A DNA stretch of 64,000 nucleotides. Source: DAOUJI01 sp965219565. GTDB lineage: Bacteria; Chloroflexota; Dehalococcoidia; Lucifugimonadales; JAGWBF01. Positions 33,701 to 40,847 of the stretch are shown here, piece by piece (the stretch's first letter is position 1; each line of letters begins with the position of its first letter). Location of the stretch: NCBI GenBank assembly GCA_965219565.1, contig OZ244780.1, positions 1,612,001 to 1,676,000 of the forward strand. The letters run 5' to 3'. Below the pieces are notes generated by a model. That model was not told where the DNA came from. It made no database searches and was given only the letters and a program-made list of their open reading frames with translations. The translations under genes and the position numbers were made by a program.

Positions 33701-34182
33701 CTCACGTTGCAGCGGACATCGTAGAGGAGCGTCTTGACCAGCCCTTGGTGAACGCCGGATGGGGCGGCATGTTGTCAATAATGTTCATGGCTCTGTTGTT
33801 GGTCAATGCTACGGCTGTGATGCTCTTTTGCTATGTGAATATCCAGGAAAGGAAGACCGAATTCGCATTGCTTCGTGCCATCGGTTTCTCCAATCTCCAG
33901 ATAAACGCTGTAGCATGGTTCGACCTCCTTCTAATAGTGGCGTTGGGCCTGGGGCTTGGAACTCTAGCCGGAGTGTGGATGGGAGTGGGTTTGCTGCCGG
34001 TGTTGGAGGTGGCGGAACAAGGGACGCGAATCGTTCCCCCTATGACCCTCAAGACGAATTCGTTGTCGCTCCTTATACTGTCTCTGGCCCTCGTAGGGGT
34101 TACGGCCCTATCCCTTGCATGGTCGTTCTGGTTGAATGGACGAGTCGAGGTGCAGAGAGTCCTAAGAATAGGAGAGGCGTAG
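30775..34182 (+). CDS. Giant FtsX-like ABC transporter permease, partner
   Basis: 1135 residues with the same architecture as the preceding permease, to which it is paralogous. VKSRSNEISLMKSRGSTSLQIGTL and IQERKTEFALLRAIGFSNLQI are the two FtsX coupling regions, each beside a membrane block. The second outer domain holds a jelly-roll-like segment (GSLLLSDFAVTTSHGEQVLD, SFESVEQWHALDDYSKPG). ATG 30775 follows the upstream stop by five bases. The two permeases probably form a heterodimer, served by the two ATPases downstream. Confidence 0.88.
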   Translation: MSFLKLAYIISARRIISSWKLELALLIGITAAVALMSSGVVFSDLLADVALRQTLEEASPEDANISVRAFNNLEDPAYISREDTVYEKTLDTVQGRVTRRLDEYTREQVYMVETITFLFQGHPHLELEFEVRPRGRLKYLQGMLDNPPGRAADRVELLRGERPNSRGVGDDGVLEVVLEEEGASILDLDVGDRMEIFPASGNTKKAPVEVEIVGVFKALDLQDEFWYGNTYAFNSTRNEFPMVHMFTSEPAITNIAAGAYPGLQFDTIWFYFLDRQSVTANEVGQLQRMLASLQFDVPANVPNGSIRVTLDDVLDRYEQRLLLARVPLFLLVFLVTVILIYFMALMTGLIVKSRSNEISLMKSRGSTSLQIGTLAAVEGLLLAGPALVVGLALGVGVSRALGGLFFDVGVSGELPATSLSTGAILLGLAGALMAVSVFTIASVMAARHGIVELRQTGARPPSVPFIHRYYLDLLLLALIGLLWWQLQTRETVLVRSIGPDGAAIDFTLLIGPVLGLIAFALIVMRFLPMAFSLAANLMQPVAPPWLLQAMRHVSRDPIVPGSMVVLLIMGVALGVLGSSFSSTLEGSQRDRGLYESGADLRLEYTVSRQYRPTLGLAEAVEEVDGVVEAAEVKRTSGSPLTTGFNTGNLAIIGVDSERIGEVVWERSDFSREGDLKDALSILRSATGSLGLDGSGIPLPEDASSLSLWVNRTRPDTRNRLYVRLQDSRGAYFDSELGRLDFTGWMKLQAPISPVVLGRSSRNRIPPPHVVPPYRALAIHGSTSGFGSSSGSGSLLLSDFAVTTSHGEQVLDSFESVEQWHALDDYSKPGLYYLEETKAAARDGRQSSARFTWSPGGTGIRGVKTGAGEPPIPALVSSSFLDVAEAEPGDRVGVFGLTTAFPIAITGVVEYFPTMKDPEKTPFVVVDLAALNHYVNLHARNLVGGSNELWVSLDGSGDDADGAAALLESSGIRVVETHVAADIVEERLDQPLVNAGWGGMLSIMFMALLLVNATAVMLFCYVNIQERKTEFALLRAIGFSNLQINAVAWFDLLLIVALGLGLGTLAGVWMGVGLLPVLEVAEQGTRIVPPMTLKTNSLSLLILSLALVGVTALSLAWSFWLNGRVEVQRVLRIGEA

Positions 34183-34212
34183 CACGATGGCGACAGCCGC
34201 ATCTGACTGGAG

Positions 34213-35199
34213 ATGAGAATGAGAAACCGCGGTAGGAACACTCGTACGGCTGATTCGGACGCGGCCCGTGGACGGGAAACTCAGGACCCTTTGATGGCCG
34301 CCGACCGCCCGTACATTGAGTGCTGGGACCTGTTCAAGATATACAAGAGGGCTGACCTCGAAGTCGTGGCGTTGAGGGGAGTGGACGTCGAGGTCCGGTC
34401 CGGTGAGATGGTAGGCATCGTAGGGACCAGCGGAAGCGGCAAGAGCACCCTGCTCAACATTCTGTCGGGGCTGGACAGGCCCTCAGCCGGTCAGGTGAGG
34501 GTCGGGAACCGGGACCTGCTGGACATCTCGGACAGGGAACTGGTGATATACCGAAGACTGGAAGTGGGTTTCGTTTGGCAGGCGACCGGACGAAACCTGG
34601 CCCCCTATCTAAACGTGCAGGAGAACCTTGAGCTGCCTATGGCCATCGCCGGAGTGGAAGGAGGAGCCCGGAGAAGGCGGGTTAGGGAGTTGTTGGAAGC
34701 GTTGGGAATCGGCGACAAGGCTCGCAGGCTGCCTCACGAGCTTTCCGGAGGCGAGCAGCAGAGGGCGGCCATCGGAGTAGCCATGTCCACTCAGCCTCCG
34801 TTGATTCTGGCGGACGAACCTACGGGCGAGCTGGACAACCAGACGGGAACCCAGGTCATCGAGCTGCTGAGAAGCATGAACCGCAACTACGGCGTCACTG
34901 TAATAATAGTGACCCACCATCCCGGTGTGACTGAGGCCGTCGACAGGGTCTTGCACATTAGGGACGGGCGAATAAGCTCCGAGACCTATATGCATCTGAC
35001 GTACCAGCGGTCGGGGGAAAGGGTCGAGCAGGAATATCTCGTCGTGGACCGCGCAGGACGTCTTCAGCTTCCGCAAGGGTACTCCGACCGGTTCAGGTCG
35101 GCCCGTCTGGCCACAGCCCAAGTGGACGGGGAACAGGTCACCATAAAACCAGCCACCGGAGAGGCGGTTTCCCGGAACGAGCCGGAGACGCCGTCCTGA
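34213..35199 (+). CDS. ABC transporter ATP-binding protein with N- and C-terminal extensions
   Basis: 328 residues. GTSGSGKSTLLN is Walker A, LSGGEQQRAA the signature, LILADEPTGELD Walker B, and VTHHPGVTEAVDR the switch His. The style is that of LolD/MacB/FtsE ATPases, which serve FtsX-type permeases. About 40 residues precede the domain and about 90 follow it (QLPQGYSDRFRSARLATAQ), unlike standard 230-residue members. It lies 30 bases after the permease genes. Confidence 0.9.
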   Translation: MRMRNRGRNTRTADSDAARGRETQDPLMAADRPYIECWDLFKIYKRADLEVVALRGVDVEVRSGEMVGIVGTSGSGKSTLLNILSGLDRPSAGQVRVGNRDLLDISDRELVIYRRLEVGFVWQATGRNLAPYLNVQENLELPMAIAGVEGGARRRRVRELLEALGIGDKARRLPHELSGGEQQRAAIGVAMSTQPPLILADEPTGELDNQTGTQVIELLRSMNRNYGVTVIIVTHHPGVTEAVDRVLHIRDGRISSETYMHLTYQRSGERVEQEYLVVDRAGRLQLPQGYSDRFRSARLATAQVDGEQVTIKPATGEAVSRNEPETPS

Positions 35200-35274
35200 A
35201 TCGGCTTGGTCTCAATGTCGGTCAGGACCGGAAGGTTCTGGATAGGAAGGCCCAGTGGTAGGTGATAAGACCGT

Positions 35275-35715
35275 TTGAACACAGGTGAGCAACCAGATGA
35301 AAAATGCAGCGCCTGCGAGGGTGGAGTGACCACGGCTTTCCATAAGGGCTTTTGCAGGGCGCCGTTCGTGCTGGCTCCAATTGTGGGAGCCGGTTTCGCT
35401 GCGACCTTTATTGTGAACGACCTTCCCTTCGGCGCCTGGGTTTACGTGCCGGTTGTGATAGTGTTACTAGGGGCAATTCCGTTCCTGGCAGGTTGGTTGT
35501 CGCCCAGGCTTAGTAAAATCGTGCTTTTCCCCGCCAGTGTGCTGGCGAGTCTCAGCGTGGGGTTTGCAGTTTATGGCGTCGATGCTGATGTTGAACCCAT
35601 TGCATATACCGTGCTACTCACTCTGATATATGGTGGTTTGGCCTCGGTGGGATTTTTTGTCGGATGGGTCCTGCGTGGCCATGAGTTCATCAATCATCCT
35701 CGTGGGGGAATATAA
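35275..35715 (+). CDS. Small four-helix membrane protein
   Basis: 146 residues from TTG 35275; a GTG about 50 bases further is an alternative. CSACEGG near the start is followed by four hydrophobic segments (PFVLAPIVGAGFAATFIV, WVYVPVVIVLLGAIPFLAGW, IVLFPASVLASLSVGFAVYG, YTVLLTLIYGGLASVGFFVG). It sits between the two ATPase genes and may be an accessory subunit. Family not recognised. Confidence 0.55.
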   Translation: MNTGEQPDEKCSACEGGVTTAFHKGFCRAPFVLAPIVGAGFAATFIVNDLPFGAWVYVPVVIVLLGAIPFLAGWLSPRLSKIVLFPASVLASLSVGFAVYGVDADVEPIAYTVLLTLIYGGLASVGFFVGWVLRGHEFINHPRGGI

Positions 35716-35814
35716 ATTGGAACGACTGGATCGGAGGTCGGGACTCAGGTCCGGGATGCGTGAACGCCAAAACGTAGAATTGGCCCGTGTCTGTCGACAA
35801 GGGAGCCGGACTAG

Positions 35815-36534
35815 ATGACGAGTACGAACGCTCTCATCTCCACTAGAGAGCTGACCCGCACCTTTGGGTCAGGGAACCAGGCCGTGTCCGCCGTGAAGAA
35901 CGTCAGCCTCGACGTGTTGCCCGGGGAGTTTCTTGCCGTGGTGGGCCGTTCCGGGTCGGGGAAAACCACCCTGTTGAATCTCATGGCCGGGCTAGACCGT
36001 CCCACAGCCGGAAGCGTGGTATTTGAGGGCGCCGAGTTAGCCTCCATGTCCGACCCAGATCTCACCGAGTTGCGGAAACGCAGCATAGGTTTCGTCTTCC
36101 AGTCGTTCGGGTTGATGCCGCTGCTGTCGGCATACGAGAACGTTGAGCTGCCTCTCCACATCAGGGGAGTCGGCTGGCGGGAGCGTAGGCGGCGTGCTCA
36201 CGACGTACTAGTGTCCGTGGGGTTGGGTTCGAGAGCCCGTCACCGGCCCTACGAGCTTTCCGGTGGTGAACAACAGCGAGTGGCCATCGCCAGGGCCTTG
36301 GCCCCAGAACCCCAGGTGATATTCGCGGATGAACCTACCGGGGAGTTGGACACACAGACCGCCATGACCATAGGTTCCATTTTGGGAGATGTGGTGGGAT
36401 CTCAAGTCGTAACGGTGATTGTGGCCACCCATGACCTTGCAATTGCCGAACTCAGTTCCCGCACCATCGAATTGGTCGACGGCAGCCTGGTCAGCGACTC
36501 CGATGCGCCTGAGATTGTTGACCACACTCTCTAG
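35815..36534 (+). CDS. ABC transporter ATP-binding protein (LolD/MacB-like)
   Basis: 239 residues, typical length. GRSGSGKTTLLNLMAGLDRP is Walker A, FVFQSFGLMPLLSAYENVELPL the Q-loop, LSGGEQQRVAIARAL the signature, VIFADEPTGELD Walker B, and VATHDLAIAE the H-loop. It ends the operon that includes two giant permeases and another ATPase, so the transporter may use a mixed ATPase pair. It converges with the repeat lipoprotein gene. Confidence 0.92.
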   Translation: MTSTNALISTRELTRTFGSGNQAVSAVKNVSLDVLPGEFLAVVGRSGSGKTTLLNLMAGLDRPTAGSVVFEGAELASMSDPDLTELRKRSIGFVFQSFGLMPLLSAYENVELPLHIRGVGWRERRRRAHDVLVSVGLGSRARHRPYELSGGEQQRVAIARALAPEPQVIFADEPTGELDTQTAMTIGSILGDVVGSQVVTVIVATHDLAIAELSSRTIELVDGSLVSDSDAPEIVDHTL

Positions 36535-36553
36535 GGTAGTATCTCGTCGTGCT

Positions 36554-38059
36554 TTACTCGCTTATTTCAAGAGGACAACCAGTGGAGAAGGCATAATCAG
36601 AGCTATGGACATCCACGAAAAACACCCCGTTCGCAATGTCGTTGGCGATGACGTCGGAGATTTCTCCTGAAACTCCGCTTAGTCTCGCCCAGTAGCACGA
36701 GTCCCCGATTTCAGTCCCTGCTTCGCCACGGTATATTCCTGGGGTTACATCTCGGCCGACTAGGTATGTGCCGGGCCCCATTTCGGATAACGGGGCGTCT
36801 GGAATGGGCCATGCATCAAGTGGGACGATGTGGCAGCCGATTTTGAGATACTGATCCGTGTCCATGACCTCGACATAAAATTGGCCGTTGGCAATGTCGT
36901 TGGCGGTGACGTCGGAGATTTCTCCTGAAACTCCGCTTAGTCTCGCCCAGTAGCACGAGTCACCGATTTCAGTCCCTGCTTCGCCACGGTATATTCCCGG
37001 GGTGACATCTCGGCCGATCATATATGTGCCGGGCCCTATTTCGGATAACGGGGCGTCTGGAATGGACCATGAATCAAGTGGGACGATTTGGCAGCCGATT
37101 TCGAGATACTTGTCGGTGTCCAAGACCTCGACGTAAAATTGGCCGTTCGCAATGTCGTTGGCGGTGACGTCGGAGATTTCTCCTGAAACTCCGCTTAATC
37201 TCGCCCAGTAACATGAGTCGAGAACGTTGCTCCCTGCTTTGCCGAAATATATGCCGGGTTGTATATCTGACCCTACCCGATATGTCCCCGGTCCGAAGCC
37301 AACTTCTGGCGTAGCTGTGGGTTCTAGGGTTGCCGTCGGATGTGTGGTTGGTCTCGGTGTATGCGTTGGGGGTTGCGCAAACGTTGGAGTGGGGACAGAT
37401 GTTGTTGCCACAGCTGAGGTGGGCATTATCGGTTCTGCCGTCGCCACAAGAGCTCCCCCTAGAGGCGACTCAGGAACAGCCACGGCGCCTAGGGAAAATA
37501 TGGCTTGTCCCAGTCGAAGTATGTCTCCAGAGAATCGCCACGTTAGCTTGCCTACGTTTACAGGCAGTTGGTACCCGACCTCTCCTCGAAGACTATCGCC
37601 TGGAGCGATCTCGCCGTCCGGCGGAGAACTGCTGCCGCCAGAGATGGCTGAGAAGTCGATGTCATACGACCGCCCTTCGGTATCACGCATCTCCATCTGG
37701 AGTAGAGTGCTGACTATCTCAGGTTGGTCGCCTTCGTTTCGAAACGTCACATCTACGTAGACGAAGTAGTTGCCTCTGTCTGGTGTCCAGAGATTATCGC
37801 CAAGTGAGGCTCGGACACCATTTACGGTGACATGGAGGTCGCCCAGCCGCACAGTGTCTCCAACGTTGAACACCTGGGCCCCTGGGATGGCTGTCGACTC
37901 TGGAGTCTGCACAGGCGCTGTATCTGTTTCTATGATCGATGGAGATGCAGTAGGTTCAGCAGTCGCCACCAGTTCGGGTTCCTCGGCCGCGCAAGCAATC
38001 CCGGCAAGAAGTCCTAGAATAACTAGCAGGGGGCATAAAAAGATTACATGTCGGCCCAT
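36554..38059 (-). CDS. Lipoprotein: DUF4352-like domain plus three tandem repeats
   Basis: 501 residues, with AAAGGAGG before the ATG. The signal ends in LLAGIACAAEE (lipobox). A Thr/Pro linker is followed by a DUF4352-like domain (about 65-200: FNVGDTVRLGDLHVTVNGVR, YFVYVDVTFRNEG). A second linker precedes three 86-residue repeats from 256, 342 and 428. Each contains GPGTY-VG-D--PGIY-G-AG, SCYWARLSGVSGEISDV and ANDIANG. The last repeat ends early. The repeats look like a small beta domain with one conserved Cys near its middle and another near its end. Likely a surface protein. Confidence 0.8.
   Translation of the reverse strand: MGRHVIFLCPLLVILGLLAGIACAAEEPELVATAEPTASPSIIETDTAPVQTPESTAIPGAQVFNVGDTVRLGDLHVTVNGVRASLGDNLWTPDRGNYFVYVDVTFRNEGDQPEIVSTLLQMEMRDTEGRSYDIDFSAISGGSSSPPDGEIAPGDSLRGEVGYQLPVNVGKLTWRFSGDILRLGQAIFSLGAVAVPESPLGGALVATAEPIMPTSAVATTSVPTPTFAQPPTHTPRPTTHPTATLEPTATPEVGFGPGTYRVGSDIQPGIYFGKAGSNVLDSCYWARLSGVSGEISDVTANDIANGQFYVEVLDTDKYLEIGCQIVPLDSWSIPDAPLSEIGPGTYMIGRDVTPGIYRGEAGTEIGDSCYWARLSGVSGEISDVTANDIANGQFYVEVMDTDQYLKIGCHIVPLDAWPIPDAPLSEMGPGTYLVGRDVTPGIYRGEAGTEIGDSCYWARLSGVSGEISDVIANDIANGVFFVDVHSSDYAFSTGCPLEISE
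36557..37294 (-). repeat. Three 258-base tandem coding repeats
   Basis: The block GACGTCGGAGATTTCTCCTG recurs at 36650, 36908 and 37166, exactly 258 bases apart, with near-identical flanks. The copies are similar enough at the base level to be recent duplications. Confidence 0.9.
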
Positions 38060-38432
38060 GACCAGTCCTCCTTTAACCCTATAGCATCGTCCGCCACAGG
38101 TGAAGGGCTAGTCTGTCACAGACCGTTAATTTAATGAGGCCCCCTCGTGGCAGGCAGGGTTCTTGCTACAGACGCCACTGCCAGCGTCAAAGCCACTCAG
38201 GGGCATGGATCGAAACCCATGCCCGTTCCTTGAAGCCGGCAATGCTCGGCGTCTGTAGCGCCGGCAGTATACCACACCCGATGATTCCTTCCGTAGTTCG
38301 TCTAAGTTGACTGTTAAGATAATGACGGAGATGCTCGGCCATCTCCGGGTGGTGCATTAAGACATAGTTTGTCGGACTAAGAAAACGGCGCGGCCCTTGA
38401 GAATCGTACATTTATGTACTAACATAGGTTAA
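38060..38432. other. Intergenic region with nested inverted repeats
   Basis: No supported gene. GCTACAGACGCC (38165-38176) and its exact inverse (38248-38259) enclose an inner hairpin (GGGCATGG / CCATGCCC, about 38200-38223) and a GCCGGC pair nearby. A 74-codon minus frame (38187-38411) crosses this and has no protein-like features. The hicAB operator lies at the right end. Confidence 0.6.
38406..38419 (+). promoter_or_regulatory. Palindromic operator of hicAB
   Basis: GTACAT-TT-ATGTAC, a perfect inverted repeat 13 bases before the hicA ATG. HicB antitoxins with a DNA-binding tail repress their own operon at such sites. Confidence 0.5.
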
Positions 38433-38639
38433 ATGAATGGGAGGGAATTCGTTAGGCGAGCCAGGAGGTACGCCCGCAAGAATCGTCTGGAGTTCAGCTT
38501 TGACCCCACTGCCGGGAAGGGTAGCCACGGCACGGTCTATGTAGGGCGGTATTTCACGACAGTCCAGCACGGCGAAATTATAAGGTCCACACTATTCAAT
38601 ATGCTGAAGGATTTGAATATTCATCGAGGAGAGTTTTAG
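38433..38639 (+). CDS. hicA: HicA-family mRNA interferase toxin
   Basis: 68 residues, usual size. The double-stranded-RNA-binding-like fold is shown by GREFVRRARRYARKNRLEF, then KGSHGTVYVG. The G-S-H motif holds the catalytic His of HicA toxins, which cleave mRNA. The C-terminal helix (LFNMLKDLNI) is present. HicB follows three bases later, the classic toxin-first order. Confidence 0.85.
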   Translation: MNGREFVRRARRYARKNRLEFSFDPTAGKGSHGTVYVGRYFTTVQHGEIIRSTLFNMLKDLNIHRGEF

Positions 38640-38642
38640 ATC

Positions 38643-39137
38643 ATGCGTTACGCTTTCCCCACTAACATAGTCCTCGATGAAGAAGAAGCAAAGGAGTCGG
38701 GAAGAGAAGCTTATGTTGTGACCTTCCCAGACGTATATGGGGCTAATACCGGCGGTTGGTCTTGGGAAGAAGCCCTTGAGATGGCCGAGGACTGCCTTGG
38801 AGTTGCGTTGAGCATTTACGTCAAAAAGAGCGAGGACATTCCCGTCCCAAGCCCCCTGCGGGAAGGCCAGGTGTTGATACCTGTCCCGCTTATCGTAGCC
38901 GCAAAGTTGACCCTCTATACTGCGATGCGGGAGCAGGGCCTCACCAACGTCGCGCTGGCCGCACGTCTAGGGCTAAGCGAGGGCGCCGTCCGCAGGCTCG
39001 TTAACCCGCTCCACAGGTCCCACATCAGCCAGGTCGAGAAAGCCCTGAAGGCCGTTGGACGCTCCCTTGTAGTCGAGGACAGACCCGCTCATGCACCTCA
39101 GCAGGACCTTGTCGCTCCCAGCGGAGTCCGGGTATAG
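38643..39137 (+). CDS. hicB: HicB-family antitoxin with helix-turn-helix
   Basis: 164 residues. YVVTFPDVYGANTGGWSWEEALEMAEDCLG is the HicB partial RNase H-like domain that blocks HicA. The C-terminal MREQGLTNVALAARLGLSEGAVRRLVN is a helix-turn-helix for autorepression, with a short basic tail. Probably binds the palindrome at 38406. Confidence 0.88.
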   Translation: MRYAFPTNIVLDEEEAKESGREAYVVTFPDVYGANTGGWSWEEALEMAEDCLGVALSIYVKKSEDIPVPSPLREGQVLIPVPLIVAAKLTLYTAMREQGLTNVALAARLGLSEGAVRRLVNPLHRSHISQVEKALKAVGRSLVVEDRPAHAPQQDLVAPSGVRV

Positions 39138-39177
39138 CGTCCAGCGACATATTTGGCTCCTTTGAGGCGGCGGCCTC

Positions 39178-39516
39178 TTATCGCACGAACACCAAAGTCT
39201 CTGCTTCCAAGTCTACTGTCGCGGTCTTCCATCCTGCAGCGCACCAGGAACGTGCCTGAACGTGTGTGCCATCGATTTCATTGGCCCACCAAGCCGAATA
39301 ACGACGCGCGGACGCAGGGAGTTGAAAGCCCAGGATAGCCTCGATCCTATCAAAGGACGTTCGCCATTCCCGTCCTTCGAGGGCAGAAAGGTAGTGATAT
39401 AGTGGAACGTATTTGCTGCGTTCAATAGGCGAGGGAGTGTTCACGCCATTTGCTTCAATGGCTTTCCGTTCGTTTTTCCTGAATTTTCGTAGAAACTCTA
39501 CGACGCGCCCCAGCAT
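39178..39516 (-). CDS. DUF7662-like small protein
   Basis: 112 residues from ATG 39516, with GGAG upstream. The domain KYVPLYHYLSALEGREWRTSF, DRIEAILGFQLPASARRYSAWWAN, and VQARSWCAAGWKTATVDLEAETLVF matches the pattern of a widespread small domain usually listed as DUF7662. Function unknown; relatives are common near mobile or defence genes. The family name is from memory. It converges with hicB and lies five bases downstream of the CoA-transferase gene. Confidence 0.7.
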   Translation of the reverse strand: MLGRVVEFLRKFRKNERKAIEANGVNTPSPIERSKYVPLYHYLSALEGREWRTSFDRIEAILGFQLPASARRYSAWWANEIDGTHVQARSWCAAGWKTATVDLEAETLVFVR

Positions 39517-39521
39517 GTCTC

Positions 39522-40847
39522 CTACACCACGCCCGACTCGGCCAGGAGCGCCAGCTCCTGGCGGCTGAGGCCGAGTTCTCCGCAGAGAATCTCCTCGTTG
39601 TGTTCTCCCACCAGCGGCGCCCGCTTGGAAATCCTCCAAGGCGACCCGTTGAATATTGCGGCCGGCCCCGGGTAGGTGAAGGACCGGCCCTGCTCCGGAT
39701 GTTCGACCTCTGTGAAGAACCCCCGGGCGTCCAGATGCGGGCACACTGTCACCTCGTCCATGGACCTGACCGCTCCCCAGGGGAAACCCATCTCCTGGCC
39801 CTTGTGCCATATCTCGTCCTGGTCCCTGGTCTGGAGGAACTCCCGCACGGTCTGCCAGACATGCTCCTTGTTCGCCTGGACTCCCTCGTTGCTCTCGTAA
39901 GTCTCGTCCAACAAGTCCTGGGCCATGCCGTGCTCGTCCATCCACTCGGCCAACTGACGCAGCCTGGCTGGGGTTTCTATCAGCTCTCCTAGAGCGAGGT
40001 GGACCCAGCGTCCGTCCTTGGTTGGCATCTCCATGCCGCCCCTGCGGGACACGTCAATGAAGTCCACGGTGGCGTGGCGGCCCGTGTGCCGGTACACCAC
40101 ATTACCCGAGTATATATACGTGTTCACGGCGCCCTCGGTGGTCAGGGCGCATGCGTCGTGGATGGAGGAGTCGATGTACGACCCTTGCCCGGTCATCGCC
40201 CGCGCCATGACGGCGGACACTATGGCGATGTAAGCGTACTCGCCCCCAATGTGCCATGACTGCCCGCCGCCCGGCGCCATGGGAGGTCCTCCGGCAACGT
40301 CGGCGTCGTCGTAGCCGCAGGACGCCATCTGTCCTCCACCGGCCATGTGAATCAGGTCCGAGGGCTTAAAGTCCCGCCACGGCCCCGATTGTCCGAAGGG
40401 AGTCAGGGAGCACATAATCATTCCGGGGTTGAGGGCCGACAAGTCGTCGTGACCCAGCCCAAGGCCGGGCAGATAGCCGGGCTGGGAGGACTCCAGCAGG
40501 ATGTCAGCGGACGGCACGAGGCGTTTCAGCAGGGCTTGGCCGTCGGCCGTCTCCAAGTCCAGGGTTATGCCCCGTTTGGACGTGTTGTAGTGCCAGAACC
40601 AAAGGCTGCCGTTGCGGTCGGGCGTGTCGTTGTAGAAGGGGCCTCTGGAGCGGGAGGCCTCGCCTCCCGGCGGCTCTATCTTTATGACGTCGGCGCCCAT
40701 GTCCGCCATGAGTTTGCCGCAAAAGTCCCCCTCGTGGCCGGATAGCTCGAGGACTCGCAGGCCCGACAACGCCCCAGCCAGTTTCCCCCTCTCCCTCGAC
40801 GGGAGAGGGTTGGGGTGAGGGTGCCCGGTTGATTGAACCGATGTCAT
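39522..40847 (-). CDS. CaiB/BaiF CoA-transferase, type B of the pair
   Basis: 441 residues. LRVLELSGHEGDFCGKLMAD, GADVIKIEPPGGEASR, NTSKRGITLDLE, and GSYIDSSIHDAC, with the likely catalytic Asp, mark a class III CoA-transferase. These move CoA between organic acids. The first 20 residues (HPHPNPLPSRERG) are not part of the fold; they are encoded by a palindromic repeat. The ATG overlaps the stop of the preceding CoA-transferase gene by four bases. The 63216 gene is its paralog. Confidence 0.9.
   Translation of the reverse strand: MTSVQSTGHPHPNPLPSRERGKLAGALSGLRVLELSGHEGDFCGKLMADMGADVIKIEPPGGEASRSRGPFYNDTPDRNGSLWFWHYNTSKRGITLDLETADGQALLKRLVPSADILLESSQPGYLPGLGLGHDDLSALNPGMIMCSLTPFGQSGPWRDFKPSDLIHMAGGGQMASCGYDDADVAGGPPMAPGGGQSWHIGGEYAYIAIVSAVMARAMTGQGSYIDSSIHDACALTTEGAVNTYIYSGNVVYRHTGRHATVDFIDVSRRGGMEMPTKDGRWVHLALGELIETPARLRQLAEWMDEHGMAQDLLDETYESNEGVQANKEHVWQTVREFLQTRDQDEIWHKGQEMGFPWGAVRSMDEVTVCPHLDARGFFTEVEHPEQGRSFTYPGPAAIFNGSPWRISKRAPLVGEHNEEILCGELGLSRQELALLAESGVV
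40785..40821. repeat. Palindromic dispersed repeat inside a coding start
   Basis: CCCTCTCCC (40787-40795), a five-base loop and GGGAGAGGG (40801-40809), then TTGGGGTGAGGG. This is the well-known element type that encodes PHPNPLP peptides when read through. It provides residues 9-20 of the CoA-transferase. Confidence 0.8.

Noticed and set aside
36557..37294. Regular repeats that could suggest a CRISPR array
   Set aside because: The period is 258 bases, there are no spacers, and the repeats are in frame within a lipoprotein.
38195..38226. Hairpin with a TCGAA loop resembling a tRNA T-arm
   Set aside because: The stem is eight bases and the loop eight, and no cloverleaf can be drawn; treated as part of the inverted repeat.
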